NCBI RefSeq assembly: GCF_014841125.1
Contig: NZ_JACYTQ010000008.1
Span: 156,322-220,321, forward strand
DNA length: 64,000 nt
Reading direction: 5' to 3'
Origin: Echinicola arenosa
GTDB taxonomy: Bacteria; Bacteroidota; Bacteroidia; Cytophagales; Cyclobacteriaceae
Shown: positions 44,357 to 53,136 of the stretch, one piece after another
Numbering within the stretch: the first letter of the stretch is position 1
Layout of the letters: every line of letters begins with the position of its first letter
Made by a program: the position numbers and the translations under genes
Notes under the pieces: model-generated
Seen by the model: the letters and a program-made list of their open reading frames with translations, nothing else
Databases searched by the model: none
What the model was told of the DNA's origin: nothing

Positions 44357-45517
44357 TTACCATTCGGCAAAATTCCCATCGTCATTTCTCCAAATGGGAT
44401 TCGACCAGGCGTGTCCTATTTTTTGCCCTTCTTTTAGCTTTTCTTCATTGATCTCCACACCCAAGCCAGGCTTATTGAACAACCGAATGCAACCATCCTC
44501 CAACGCAAAGACTTCCGGATTGGACACATAGTCCAACAGGTCAAAGCCTTTATTGTAATGGATCCCTAAACTGCTTTCCTGAATGATGGCATTGGCTGAA
44601 ACAAAGTCCACTTGTAGGGCTGCTGCCAGGGAAACAGGGCCCAAAGGACAATGCGGCGCCAGTGTCACATCATAAGCTTCCGCCATCGCAGCGATCCGCC
44701 TGACTTCCGAAATGCCCCCTGCATGGCTCAGGTCAGGCTGAATAATGTCCACCACTCCCTGATGCAGGATTTCCTTAAAATCCCAACGGGAAAACATCCT
44801 CTCTCCTGTAGCGATCGGAATAGAAGAATATTGATAGATATGTTTTAAGGCATCATTGTTTTCCGGCAAGACGGGCTCCTCAATAAATAAGGGATCATAC
44901 GGCCCTAATTCATCTATCAACCTTTTCACCATCGGCTTGTGGACGCGACCGTGAAAATCCAAGCCCACATCGAGCTTATCCCCAAAAGTTTCACGGATCA
45001 ATCGGATATTGTCCGCCACTTTCTTCACATCCCGGACAGAAGCAACCCATTCCATGGCGCCCGTGGCATTCATCTTCACTGCCTTATAGCCAGCATCAAC
45101 CTTTTCCTGTGCCTGCTCCAAAACCACTTCTGGATGATCTCCACCAATCCAGCAATACATCTTCATCTTTTGACGCACCGCACCTCCCAGCAATTCGTAA
45201 ACAGGGACATTCAAGTATTTACCTTTGAGGTCCCATAGCGCTTGGTCAATACCGGAAATGGCACTCATCAGAATCGGACCGCCCCGATAGAATCCTCCAC
45301 GATAAAGTACCTGCCAAATATCCTCTATTTCATTGGCAGACCTTCCCAACAAGTACGGTTTCATTTCTTCCACACAGGCCGCCACCGTATCTGCCTTGCC
45401 TTCTACCACTGGCTCACCCCAACCCACAAGGCCGGATTGGGTGGTAATTTTCACAAAAAGCCACCGAGGAGGCACTTTGTAAAGGACTATTTCTTCTATT
45501 TTGAGATCTTTATGCAT
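44357..45517 (-). CDS. dgoD: D-galactonate dehydratase
   Basis: This enolase-superfamily enzyme converts D-galactonate to 2-keto-3-deoxygalactonate. It has 386 residues and matches E. coli DgoD along its whole length: GGFYRGGPILMSAISGIDQA, LDFHGR, LFIEEPVLPENN, GERMFSRWDF, QPDLSHAGGI, LAPHCPLGP and a C-terminal WRNDD..AEW. The predicted magnesium ligands are Asp 187, Glu 213 and Glu 239, and the catalytic histidines His 189 and His 289 are present. Its start overlaps the end of the aldolase gene by 8 bp. Together with the aldolase it gives two steps of the De Ley-Doudoroff galactonate pathway. Confidence 0.96.
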   Translation of the reverse strand: MHKDLKIEEIVLYKVPPRWLFVKITTQSGLVGWGEPVVEGKADTVAACVEEMKPYLLGRSANEIEDIWQVLYRGGFYRGGPILMSAISGIDQALWDLKGKYLNVPVYELLGGAVRQKMKMYCWIGGDHPEVVLEQAQEKVDAGYKAVKMNATGAMEWVASVRDVKKVADNIRLIRETFGDKLDVGLDFHGRVHKPMVKRLIDELGPYDPLFIEEPVLPENNDALKHIYQYSSIPIATGERMFSRWDFKEILHQGVVDIIQPDLSHAGGISEVRRIAAMAEAYDVTLAPHCPLGPVSLAAALQVDFVSANAIIQESSLGIHYNKGFDLLDYVSNPEVFALEDGCIRLFNKPGLGVEINEEKLKEGQKIGHAWSNPIWRNDDGNFAEW

Positions 45518-46145
45518 ATCGCTTCATTTTTTCAATAAACTTCCGCGCATTCTCTGCCACCAATGCTTCAGTGATTTGCTCTTCTCCAAATTGGGTCAAC
45601 ACACTCCCCAAACCTAGCCCATCAGCGCCGGCATCCATCCATTCTTCCAAATTGTCCAGGTGTATCCCTCCCACTGCAAAAACAGGCGCTTGGTCGAAGG
45701 GAGCCTTGATGGCTTTCAAATAACCTGGCCCAAAGTTTCCAGCAGGGAAGAGCTTGATCACATCTGCTCCCCTATCCAAAGCTTCTCCGATTTCTGTGGG
45801 AGTCAATGCCCCCATGACCACGGGAATATTATTCACATGTGCCACTGCAATCACTTCAGCATTGGTGTTGGGTGAAACCAGAAATTGAGCTCCAGCCGCT
45901 ACCGCCTGTCGGGCCACATCCCCATTGACAATGGTTCCTGCTCCAATCAAAACATCAGGAAAACGCTGTCGGTTTTCAGCGATCATTTTCTCAAAATCTT
46001 TGGAATTGGAAGTCACTTCCAATACCTTGACACCGCCTGCGACCAGACCACTGACTAGGGTGGCCATCTCTTCGGTATTTTTGGACCGAAGGATGGCAAT
46101 CAATTTTTCCTGAAGAATAATCTGAAGAATTTCGTTTCTGTTCAT
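45510..46145 (-). CDS. eda: 2-keto-3-deoxy-6-phosphogluconate / -galactonate aldolase
   Basis: This class I aldolase cleaves KDPG or KDPGal to pyruvate and glyceraldehyde 3-phosphate. It is a 211-residue TIM barrel. The catalytic residues are visible: Glu 43 in VLEVT, the Schiff-base Lys 131 in DVIKLFPAG, and Arg 20 in AILRS. PNTNAEVIA and GALTPTEIGEALDRGAD are typical of the family. It lies between the regulator (2 bp gap) and dgoD (8 bp overlap), so the substrate here is most likely KDPGal. A kinase for 2-keto-3-deoxygalactonate is not in the window. KDPG and KDPGal aldolases cannot be told apart by eye. Confidence 0.92.
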   Translation of the reverse strand: MNRNEILQIILQEKLIAILRSKNTEEMATLVSGLVAGGVKVLEVTSNSKDFEKMIAENRQRFPDVLIGAGTIVNGDVARQAVAAGAQFLVSPNTNAEVIAVAHVNNIPVVMGALTPTEIGEALDRGADVIKLFPAGNFGPGYLKAIKAPFDQAPVFAVGGIHLDNLEEWMDAGADGLGLGSVLTQFGEEQITEALVAENARKFIEKMKRYA

Positions 46146-46147
46146 GG

Positions 46148-46888
46148 CTAGGCGCGATCAACGGATCGGGTAAAGTGAAGGAAGTTTTTACGGGTTTCAT
46201 GCAGGTGCTTTTCCATCGCTTCATGGGCACCCGCAGGATCTTGTCTGGAGACTGCATCTAAAATATGCTGGTGATGCTTAAGCATAATGGCCTTTTCTGC
46301 TTCCAAATTTCCTGATGCTGGCTTGGCAAAAACATTCATCTTGTATTTCGGCATAAGGCTAAAAAGAGGCCCCAGCAATAATTCCAATACTTTGTTGTCG
46401 GTAATCGACAATAAAATTCGGTGAAAGTCATTATCCAAATCTGCTTCCACCTTTTTGTCCTCCAAAGGACAGTCCCTCATTTTTATCATGTTTTGCTCCA
46501 ACAGCAGCAAGTCTTCCTTATTTCGCTTTATCGCTGCTTCGGCAGCAATTCTAGGCTCCAAAACCCGCCTGGCCTCAATAGTCTGCAGCATCAAGTCGGT
46601 ATCTGAGGAAAGCTCAAAAAACATGTTCAACATATTGGAGGCATTCTGTACGCTGATTTCAGAAACATAAGCCCCACTACCTTTTCGTACTTCCACTATT
46701 CCTTTTGCACTCAAGGTTTTGATGGCTTCCCGAATGGCCGTACGGCTCACCTGGAAAATCTCCCCTAACTTATGCTCAGTGGGGATTTTTTGTCCGGGCC
46801 GGTATTCTCCCTCCCGAATGGCCCGGGTAAGTTCCTCTTCCACCCTTTGGCTCAGGGATTTTGCTTGTCCTATCTGCTGAAATGTCAT
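46148..46888 (-). CDS. FadR-type GntR regulator (FCD domain) of the galactonate operon
   Basis: The 246-residue protein has an N-terminal winged helix (SLSQRVEEELTRAIREGEYRPGQKIP, then HKLGEIFQVSRTAIREAIKTLSAKGIVEVRKGSGAYV) and a C-terminal FCD ligand domain with a metal-binding Asp/His set (DNDFHRILLSITDN; MLKHHQHILDAVSRQDPAGAHEAMEKHL). FCD proteins usually bind sugar acids or carboxylates. It is the first gene of the galactonate operon and divergent from the GH2 gene, so it probably represses both in the absence of galactonate or its keto-deoxy product. A candidate operator lies 30-49 bp upstream. Confidence 0.93.
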   Translation of the reverse strand: MTFQQIGQAKSLSQRVEEELTRAIREGEYRPGQKIPTEHKLGEIFQVSRTAIREAIKTLSAKGIVEVRKGSGAYVSEISVQNASNMLNMFFELSSDTDLMLQTIEARRVLEPRIAAEAAIKRNKEDLLLLEQNMIKMRDCPLEDKKVEADLDNDFHRILLSITDNKVLELLLGPLFSLMPKYKMNVFAKPASGNLEAEKAIMLKHHQHILDAVSRQDPAGAHEAMEKHLHETRKNFLHFTRSVDRA

Positions 46889-46917
46889 GTACTCTTAAAT
46901 TTTCCTTAAGTTATAAA

Positions 46918-46937
46918 TTTGTCATACATCATACAAA
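46918..46937. promoter_or_regulatory. Candidate operator for the FadR-type regulator
   Basis: TTTGTCATACATCATACAAA is an imperfect palindrome between the divergent regulator and GH2 genes. FadR-subfamily proteins prefer TNGTNNNACNA-like sites, and TGTCATAC..ATACA is consistent. This is a positional inference. Confidence 0.4.
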
Positions 46938-47081
46938 TACCCTATTGTTTTCATAAGCTTTAGATGCTGCTCAAATCTCAATTCTATTGTCGTCTATCTG
47001 CCAACTATCGATCCATCCACATCAGAACAGTTGTCCCATAATTTCTCATTTCTTTGTAGCGTGATAAAACATAGCATTTAC

Positions 47082-49916
47082 ATGAAACCTAATAACCTGA
47101 CAGTTTATAAAAAAGGGCTGACCTTTGGATTAAGCTTTTTATTGACTTTATTTTCACTTCAACTTACCGCCCAAGAAACAGAGAAAATGCTGCTCAGTGG
47201 CAAAGACAGCAAGCATACTGTAGATTGGGATTTTTACTGCACAGGTGGCAGAAACAGTGGTTACTGGACCGAAATCGCCGTGCCAGCCCACTGGGAACAG
47301 GAAGGTTTTGGTACTTATAATTATGGTAGGGACTATGTCACCTATGGCAGAAGTTTCCGATTTGCAGATGAAAAAGGCATGTACAAGCGCACTTTTGAGG
47401 TTCCTGCTGATTGGAGCAATAAAAAAGTGGAAATCGTATTTGAAGGCTCCATGACCGATACAGAGGTCAAGATCAATGGCCAATCGGCAGGAGAAATACA
47501 CCAAGGAGCTTTCTACCGTTTTAAATATGACATCACAGACAAACTCAAGTTTGGGGAAGAAAACCTGATCGAGGTGACCGTCAGTAAAATGTCTGCAGAT
47601 CACTCGGTCAATCGGGCTGAACGTTACGCAGATTACTGGATCTTTGGAGGAATATTCAGACCAGTTTACCTGCAGGCACTGCCCCAACAACATATCCAGC
47701 AAGCTGCTATTATCGCAGCAGCTGATGGATCATTTGCTACAGAAGTAACCCTCAATGGCTTGGAAAAAAATGCTGAGCTACAGGCTATCGTGACGGACAA
47801 CAAAGGCCAAACCCTAGGAGCAATCACTGAAAAAGTCAAAAAAGGCAATTCCACGATTCGATTGTCCAAGCAGTTTGACCATATCCAAACATGGACTTCT
47901 GAGACGCCAAACTTGTACCATGTCCAAGTGGCTTTGGTACAAAATGGGGAAACTATCCATACCCTTACCGAACGATTTGGCTTTAGGACCATCGAAATCA
48001 AAGAGGGAGACGGCATTTACCTGAATGGCACCAAGATCAAACTCAAAGGGGTCAACAGACATGCCTTTTGGCCAGAAACAGGCAGGTCACTCACCCCGGA
48101 AATCGACTTGAATGATGTCCTGATGATCAAGGAAATGAACATGAATGCAGTAAGGATGTCCCATTATCCACCAGACCCTTCTTTCTTGGATTACTGCGAC
48201 TCCTTGGGTCTTTACGTGATGGATGAACTCGCGGGATGGCAAAATGCTTATGATACGGAACCTGGTGCCAAGTTGGTGAAAGAAATGGTTGAAAGGGACT
48301 TAAACCACCCTTCCGTCCTCTTCTGGAGCAATGGCAATGAAGGCGGCACTAATAAGGAACTGGATGATGATTTTGACCTGTATGATCCTTCCAAAAGGCC
48401 AGTGCTACATGCCCATCACCGCCCTGGGAATGCACACAATGGGGTCGACACTGATCACTATGAGAATTACAAAAGCCTTCAAAACAAACTGAAAGACTCC
48501 TTGATTTACATGCCCACGGAATTTTTACATGGGCAGGATGATGGCGGTGGAGCTTCCGGACTTTCCGATTATTGGGAACTGATGTGGGATTCCAAAATGT
48601 CAGGAGGAGGCTTCCTGTGGGTGCTTGCCGATGAGGGAATCATCCGTACAGATATCCACAACAAAGTTGATGTCAACCGACTGAATGCCCCTGATGGTTT
48701 GGTGGGTCCTTTCCGTCAAAAGGAAGGTAGCTTTTACGCCATTCGGGAAATCTATTCGCCCATCAAAATCCATGAAGTACCCGAATTGGATGCTTGGGAC
48801 GGGACCTTGGAATTGGAAAACCGCTATCATTTCACCAACCTCAATGAGATCAACTTTGAGTGGAAACTGGTTACGTTCAAGGGAATAGGTGCAGCACAAA
48901 CCGGCCTAGAGGTAATTAATTCTGGTGAATTAAAAGGCCCTGATTTAGCACCCACCGACAGTACAGCTTTCAACCTTCCTTTGCCAGCCAACTGGAAAGC
49001 ACAGGAAGCTTTGATGTTGACCGCTTATGATCCCCAAGGTCAGGAAATCTATACCTGGTCATGGCCATTACAGCCCAATAAAACATTGATTGCGCAAACC
49101 ATCATGGCTAATCAAGGGGAAAATGATACCGCCATAGAGGATCAAGACAGCTTGCTGACCATCAGTGGCGGAGGTTTTGCTTTGACCTTTAACAAGGCTG
49201 ACGGGATGTTGGTGAAAATCAAAAAACCATCCGGCCCAGAGCTTTCCTTCCAAAATGGTCCGGTATTTACAGAAGGAAGCAGCCAGGTCACTGGGGTAAC
49301 TTATGAGCAAGAGGGCAAAGATGCGGTCTTCAAAGTAAACTATGAAGGACCTATGAACTTTGCGGAATGGCGCATTGCTTCCAATGGCTGGGTAAGGCTA
49401 AATTATGAATACGAACTTCCAGAAGGAAAATATGCATACCCGGGCATCAGTTTTGATTACCCGGAATCCAATGTCATCAGTGCCAAATGGCTGGGCAAGG
49501 GCCCTTATAGGGTATGGAAAAACCGTCCCCAAGGCCGATTTGACCAACATCAGAACCTTTATAACGACACCCACACGGGAGCTACTCCTTGGGATTACCC
49601 GGAGTTCAAAGGCTACTTTGGGGATGTTTCCTGGATGGAGATCAATACCGCCCAAGGCAAATTCTATGTGGTGGCCAAAGAACGCAACCTTTATGTGAGG
49701 TTGTTTGACTTCTATGGGATTTCTGGACCAAGGGGCTATCCCACCCTTCCTAGCGGCGATATTTCCTTTTTGGATGGCATTCCTGCCTTGGGAAGCAAAC
49801 TGGCACTGGGAATTACAGGCCGGGCATCCGTTTATGGTCCCATGGGTGAAAATACCTATCTCAATGGCCCTGTCAATCGGACCCTTTATTTCTATTTTGG
49901 CATCCTCCAAGAATAG
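47082..49916 (+). CDS. Secreted glycoside hydrolase family 2 enzyme (beta-galactosidase/glucuronidase type)
   Basis: The chosen ATG gives 944 residues with a signal peptide (cleavage after LTAQ, near residue 32); the frame continues 17 codons upstream without signal character. Domain order: jelly-roll sugar-binding (about 45-205), immunoglobulin-like (205-305), TIM barrel (310-590), then C-terminal beta-sandwiches. The barrel starts with GVNRHAFWPETGRSLT; the acid/base Glu 420 is in FWSNGNEGG and the nucleophile Glu 480 in PTEFLHG. MNAVRMSHYPPDPSFLDYCD is also a GH2 hallmark. It faces the galactonate operon, so a galactosidic substrate is likely. The stop codon lies at the edge of dispersed repeat B. 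Confidence 0.93.
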   Translation: MKPNNLTVYKKGLTFGLSFLLTLFSLQLTAQETEKMLLSGKDSKHTVDWDFYCTGGRNSGYWTEIAVPAHWEQEGFGTYNYGRDYVTYGRSFRFADEKGMYKRTFEVPADWSNKKVEIVFEGSMTDTEVKINGQSAGEIHQGAFYRFKYDITDKLKFGEENLIEVTVSKMSADHSVNRAERYADYWIFGGIFRPVYLQALPQQHIQQAAIIAAADGSFATEVTLNGLEKNAELQAIVTDNKGQTLGAITEKVKKGNSTIRLSKQFDHIQTWTSETPNLYHVQVALVQNGETIHTLTERFGFRTIEIKEGDGIYLNGTKIKLKGVNRHAFWPETGRSLTPEIDLNDVLMIKEMNMNAVRMSHYPPDPSFLDYCDSLGLYVMDELAGWQNAYDTEPGAKLVKEMVERDLNHPSVLFWSNGNEGGTNKELDDDFDLYDPSKRPVLHAHHRPGNAHNGVDTDHYENYKSLQNKLKDSLIYMPTEFLHGQDDGGGASGLSDYWELMWDSKMSGGGFLWVLADEGIIRTDIHNKVDVNRLNAPDGLVGPFRQKEGSFYAIREIYSPIKIHEVPELDAWDGTLELENRYHFTNLNEINFEWKLVTFKGIGAAQTGLEVINSGELKGPDLAPTDSTAFNLPLPANWKAQEALMLTAYDPQGQEIYTWSWPLQPNKTLIAQTIMANQGENDTAIEDQDSLLTISGGGFALTFNKADGMLVKIKKPSGPELSFQNGPVFTEGSSQVTGVTYEQEGKDAVFKVNYEGPMNFAEWRIASNGWVRLNYEYELPEGKYAYPGISFDYPESNVISAKWLGKGPYRVWKNRPQGRFDQHQNLYNDTHTGATPWDYPEFKGYFGDVSWMEINTAQGKFYVVAKERNLYVRLFDFYGISGPRGYPTLPSGDISFLDGIPALGSKLALGITGRASVYGPMGENTYLNGPVNRTLYFYFGILQE

Positions 49917-50086
49917 TTTAATCTGATTATCCGCTAAGATGCCAGTAACCATAAATCCTTTGCTCAAGTGGTCGGAAGGTTGAAGTCTGAAGACCGAAGC
50001 AGCTGATACTTTAATCATAAGAGTTGTTTCGATTCGCTTTTAATCTTTACTGGTAAAATTGCGGATATACATATAGTTTAATCTGA
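49915..50086 (+). repeat. Dispersed ~170-bp repeat, copy 2 (family B)
   Basis: It begins inside the GH2 stop codon (TAG of AATAGTTTAATC) and runs to ATAGTTTAATCT. It matches the reverse complement of 9126-9290 over its whole length. TATCCGC near the start and GCGGATA near the end form the inverted ends. Confidence 0.75.
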
Positions 50087-50113
50087 CTATACGGGACTTT
50101 GCACGTAATATTA

Positions 50114-50193
50114 GAGAAACGAAATATTTAACGGAAATCCTTTTATAGGCCTTTGGAGCATTCGGTTTTGGGACAGTTGATGGAGGTGTTAAG
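50114..50193 (+). repeat. ~80-bp direct repeat, copy 1 (family C)
   Basis: It shares ACGAAATATTTA, GGCCTTTGGAGCATTCGGTTT and GTTGATGG, in the same order and spacing, with 50796-50873. It is non-coding. Confidence 0.6.
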
Positions 50194-50194
50194 A

Positions 50195-50241
50195 AAATGA
50201 GTTAGCTCGTGAAGTGGACGAGCGAGATCCACTCATTTTTA
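50195..50241. repeat. Nested stem-loop downstream of the GH2 gene
   Basis: An outer stem AAAATGAGT/ACTCATTTT encloses an inner stem GCTCGT/ACGAGC. T-rich ends on the plus strand make it terminator-like, but it lies 280 bp after the GH2 stop. Confidence 0.5.
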
Positions 50242-50384
50242 GCCGACAGCAACTGGCACAAAATCAAATTGAGTCAAAAGAACCGTAATCGAAAACAAAA
50301 TTTGCTCTATTTGAAGGACCTGTCCCGACCACTGTACGGGATGCTCCATAGCCTAGATTTCCTGCCTGCCGGCCTTTAGGTTTG

Positions 50385-50413
50385 CCTACTTTTTCATCAA
50401 TGGAAAAAGTAGG
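50385..50413. repeat. Perfect 11-bp stem-loop
   Basis: CCTACTTTTTC and GAAAAAGTAGG pair around a seven-base loop in the gene-free gap. No role can be assigned. Confidence 0.5.
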
Positions 50414-50653
50414 AAAGATCAATAAAGGAAAAACAGTATTGAATTTGGTTACCTGCAACATTGCGGATAGTCAGTTAGTTTAATTCCCCAACCCTCTGGG
50501 TCGGAAACGAAATTGTTTGCTTTGTAAACGCCATTTGATACTTCGAGGCTCTGCCTCGGGGTAGTTCATTATGGTATCAAGCAATATTTCAGCTGCGTGA
50601 GAAAATGGATAAATCAATTTTATTTATCCATCACCGCCTAAGGTTATTATAAG

Positions 50654-50737
50654 CCACAGATTAAAAGGATGGACACAGACCTATGGTGATTTGATAATCA
50701 AACACTTACACATCATACAGAAAGACTGGTCTGTGTC
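50654..50737. repeat. CTGTGTC-type interspersed repeat
   Basis: GACACAGACC (50672-50681) and GGTCTGTGTC (50728-50737) are exact inverted repeats, and CCACAGATTAAAAGGATGG before the left arm fits the widely scattered intergenic 'ATCTGTG..CTGTGTCC' family of many genomes. Confidence 0.5.
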
Positions 50738-50795
50738 TATTCGTAATTTTTAATAAACCAAAATAACTATCCGTTAATTTGATTCTACCCACGGA

Positions 50796-50873
50796 GGAAC
50801 GAAATATTTACTAAACTTCTATCTATCGGCCTTTAGAGCATTCGGTTTGGTGGTGGTTGATGGGGCTTATAGA
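50796..50873 (+). repeat. ~80-bp direct repeat, copy 2 (family C)
   Basis: Second copy of the element at 50114-50193, in the same orientation, ending about 65 bp before the lipoprotein gene. Confidence 0.6.
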
Positions 50874-50939
50874 TAATGATAAACACTCTCTTTTGCATTT
50901 AAACGTAAGTTATTCTAACTTAATGAAAACTATAAATCA

Positions 50940-51719
50940 ATGAGAAACAATGGTTTACTATTCGTTGTCATTACTGTTTTCTTAGGTTGCGAAACCATGC
51001 AGGAAAACGAACCTTTAACCGGTGCAAAGGAAATAGAACTCTTGGAATTATTGGATAAACCAGTCATTGAACCATCTGGTGAATTATTTAAAGTCATTAC
51101 CTATGGAGGTAATTCCGATAAAATACATTCGACAAGAAGTATACTCTATCCATCAACAGGTGATGTTACTATTCACATAATTCAAGATCAAAATGAAGAT
51201 ACAGTTGGCATTGGATTGAACTACTTTGAAAATGCTGAAATTCAAATTTCCCATTATTTTAACTTCTCCAACCATCAACCCATTTGGCAATCAACCAGGG
51301 AATATTTTTATGATTCTAATGGACTTTTGAGGGAGTTATTTGTGGAAACTACCGACCAGCCCCGTAAATTATTGGCACGTTATGTCTATGACTCCTTTGA
51401 TAAACTGGAAAGGGTGGAATATCCCTATGAAAACGGTACAGAATTACAATTGTATACTTACAACGATGCTAATCGAATAGCCAGTGAATGGACCTCCAAT
51501 ATGGGGCAAGAAGACACCAAAGTGGATTTATTGGTTTATGAATATTCAGAGCATCATTTAATAGCTAAGAAGTCAGGTGAAAGAGGTAGTGAGGAAGGGA
51601 ATTTTCAAGATGCATTTCGATACTATTATGACCAGTCAGGTAATCTTTCTGCTCAAGAGGTATTCGATCCCTATTTCGGTTTTCAGCAAGTAAACCGTTC
51701 TGAATATTATTATTACTGA
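50940..51719 (+). CDS. Hypothetical lipoprotein with YD-like repeats
   Basis: The 259-residue protein has a lipoprotein signal with lipobox VFLGC (Cys about 17). The mature part is beta-rich and contains several Tyr-Asp segments (REYFYDSNGLLREL, RYVYDSFDKLERVEYPY, YTYNDANRIASEW, YYYDQSGNLSAQEV) resembling the YD/RHS repeat, though too few to build an RHS cage. It is probably anchored in a membrane. It stands between a repeat-rich gap and a convergent operon. No function is proposed. Confidence 0.7.
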   Translation: MRNNGLLFVVITVFLGCETMQENEPLTGAKEIELLELLDKPVIEPSGELFKVITYGGNSDKIHSTRSILYPSTGDVTIHIIQDQNEDTVGIGLNYFENAEIQISHYFNFSNHQPIWQSTREYFYDSNGLLRELFVETTDQPRKLLARYVYDSFDKLERVEYPYENGTELQLYTYNDANRIASEWTSNMGQEDTKVDLLVYEYSEHHLIAKKSGERGSEEGNFQDAFRYYYDQSGNLSAQEVFDPYFGFQQVNRSEYYYY

Positions 51720-51779
51720 TTAGAAGGTGGTTATATTTTTTCAAAGGAACCCATTAAATCCTTCAACCAATAAAAAAGA

Positions 51780-51801
51780 GACTGTCCCAAATCAGACAGC
51801 C
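51780..51801. terminator. Possible bidirectional terminator
   Basis: CTGTC and GACAG (with an outer G-C pair) form a short stem flanked by A-rich DNA on the left and CCCCTTT on the right, between two convergent genes. The stem is short. Confidence 0.4.
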
Positions 51802-51845
51802 CCTTTCCACACTACTACTTAAACATTAAACCACTATCGGTTACT

Positions 51846-52646
51846 TTAGGCATTTTGTAGGTCTTTTCTTTTTCTTTTCCTGTTCCGATGCATACCGGAC
51901 AGGTACTGGATCCGTAAAAAAGGCTGTCGCGCACTCATATACATCGACACTTTTAGCTTGTAAAAATCATATCCGATCACCACCAACAAAAACAGGCACA
52001 CGATATAGAATACATTGTACCCGATGTTAAGGTAAACCAAGCCAGCCGCAACCCCGCCAGACAGGTAGGAAGTCATGATGGCCATTTGTATTTTGGCTTT
52101 CCCTCTTAGGGCTTTGTTTTCCCGATATTCCTTCTTGGTAAACATCGAAAACAGCATGCCCAGATCGGTGGTCAAACCCGTCAAGTGGGTGGTCTTCACG
52201 GCTGAATTGGAAATGCTGGCTGTCAACCCATTTTGGATCCCCATGGCAAAAAGCATCAAGCCCACCAAAATCTCCGTTTCCACCAAGGTTTCCTGGTAAT
52301 AAAACTGGATATAGCTGCCCACAATCAGCAAACAAATGATTTCCAGGATAATGGGCACCGCATGGGCCAGGTAGGTGTAGGTTTTGTTGAAATTGATAAT
52401 GATAAGGTTGGCAGTGAAACCTCCAAAAAAGAACAGCAAAATCCAGGAGGCCACCACCCCTGCCTGGTACCAATTCCCCTTGGCGATTTCCTCCGCCAAC
52501 ACCGCATAGTGTCCGGTGACATTCGACGTAAACGCAAAGAAGATAATGACCGAGATCACATTGACCATCCCGGCAGAAAAGGCCGTCAAGGCGCCCAACT
52601 TGATATTATCCCCTAAGGTCCGACTGTTGCTATACTTGCTCAGCAT
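51846..52646 (-). CDS. DUF1275 (YoaK-like) membrane protein
   Basis: The 266-residue protein has six predicted transmembrane helices. DUF1275 landmarks are visible: GALTAFSAGMVNVISVI, SNVTGHYAVLAEEIAKG, GIQNGLTASISNSAVKTTHLTGLTTDLGMLF (the Asn-Gly and THLTG region is most conserved), and a basic C-terminal tail (HRNRKRKRKD). The family is widespread and uncharacterised. It is the last gene of a three-gene operon with a UspA-like and a lipocalin-like gene, 2 bp after the latter. Confidence 0.88.
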   Translation of the reverse strand: MLSKYSNSRTLGDNIKLGALTAFSAGMVNVISVIIFFAFTSNVTGHYAVLAEEIAKGNWYQAGVVASWILLFFFGGFTANLIIINFNKTYTYLAHAVPIILEIICLLIVGSYIQFYYQETLVETEILVGLMLFAMGIQNGLTASISNSAVKTTHLTGLTTDLGMLFSMFTKKEYRENKALRGKAKIQMAIMTSYLSGGVAAGLVYLNIGYNVFYIVCLFLLVVIGYDFYKLKVSMYMSARQPFLRIQYLSGMHRNRKRKRKDLQNA

Positions 52647-52648
52647 CT

Positions 52649-53125
52649 TTACGAATGATTGATTTTCTTAAATGTCATTTTGATGATTCCCCTGGCCTGC
52701 AAATCCGTATTGAAATGGATCTCCATGGTATCATCGGTCAACTTCTGGATCTGATAGTGCTCCACACTATCCGCGTGGCCAAAAAGCTTGAGGACATGTC
52801 CCCTCCCCTTCAATGTCCAGGACAATGTGGAGGCTTTACCATTTTTCCCTTCCAGGCTGATCTTGCCATCGGGAAAGAAACTCCAAGTTTCTGCCTTATG
52901 AATGGCCAACTCTTGGCTGATTTCCTGTTTTAATTGCTGTGTGATGCTTTTGGAAAGTGTCCACTCCTCTTCTCCTTGGGCCGCATCCAGTTTCTCATAC
53001 TCCCAAGAGACCTCTTCCCAGTCTCCCAGCAGTTTTTCACTGGGACTCTGGTCATTGGCCATCAGGCTGAACACCCCGCCCATCAGGAGGATAAAGATGC
53101 CTAAGTAGATCAATGTAACTTTCAT
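52649..53125 (-). CDS. Exported lipocalin-like protein
   Basis: The 158-residue protein has an N-terminal signal or anchor (hydrophobic residues 4-22). The mature part reads as an eight-stranded barrel with a lipocalin-like opening (KLLGDWEEVSWEY) and alternating beta-strands (AETWSFFPDGKISLEG; ASTLSWTLKGRGHVLKLFG; TMEIHFNTDLQARGIIKMTF), common in Bacteroidota DUF-type lipocalin-like proteins. It lies in an operon between a UspA gene (11 bp upstream) and a DUF1275 gene (2 bp downstream). Its ligand is unknown. Confidence 0.65.
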   Translation of the reverse strand: MKVTLIYLGIFILLMGGVFSLMANDQSPSEKLLGDWEEVSWEYEKLDAAQGEEEWTLSKSITQQLKQEISQELAIHKAETWSFFPDGKISLEGKNGKASTLSWTLKGRGHVLKLFGHADSVEHYQIQKLTDDTMEIHFNTDLQARGIIKMTFKKINHS

Positions 53126-53136
53126 AAGCGATTGGT

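Larger units (their letters stand above)
50087..50939. other. Repeat-rich gap without genes
   Basis: No credible gene. The gap contains two copies of an ~80-bp direct repeat (50114-50193 and 50796-50873), a nested cruciform (50195-50241), a CCTACTTTTTC/GAAAAAGTAGG hairpin (50385-50413), a TATCCG/GCGGATA-type fragment near 50462-50480, and a CTGTGTC-type inverted repeat (50654-50737). Confidence 0.6.

Noticed and set aside
50246..50270. Second IS21-like terminus (TGGCACAAAATCAAA)
   Set aside because: A single short match without tandem units or accompanying sequence is not enough.
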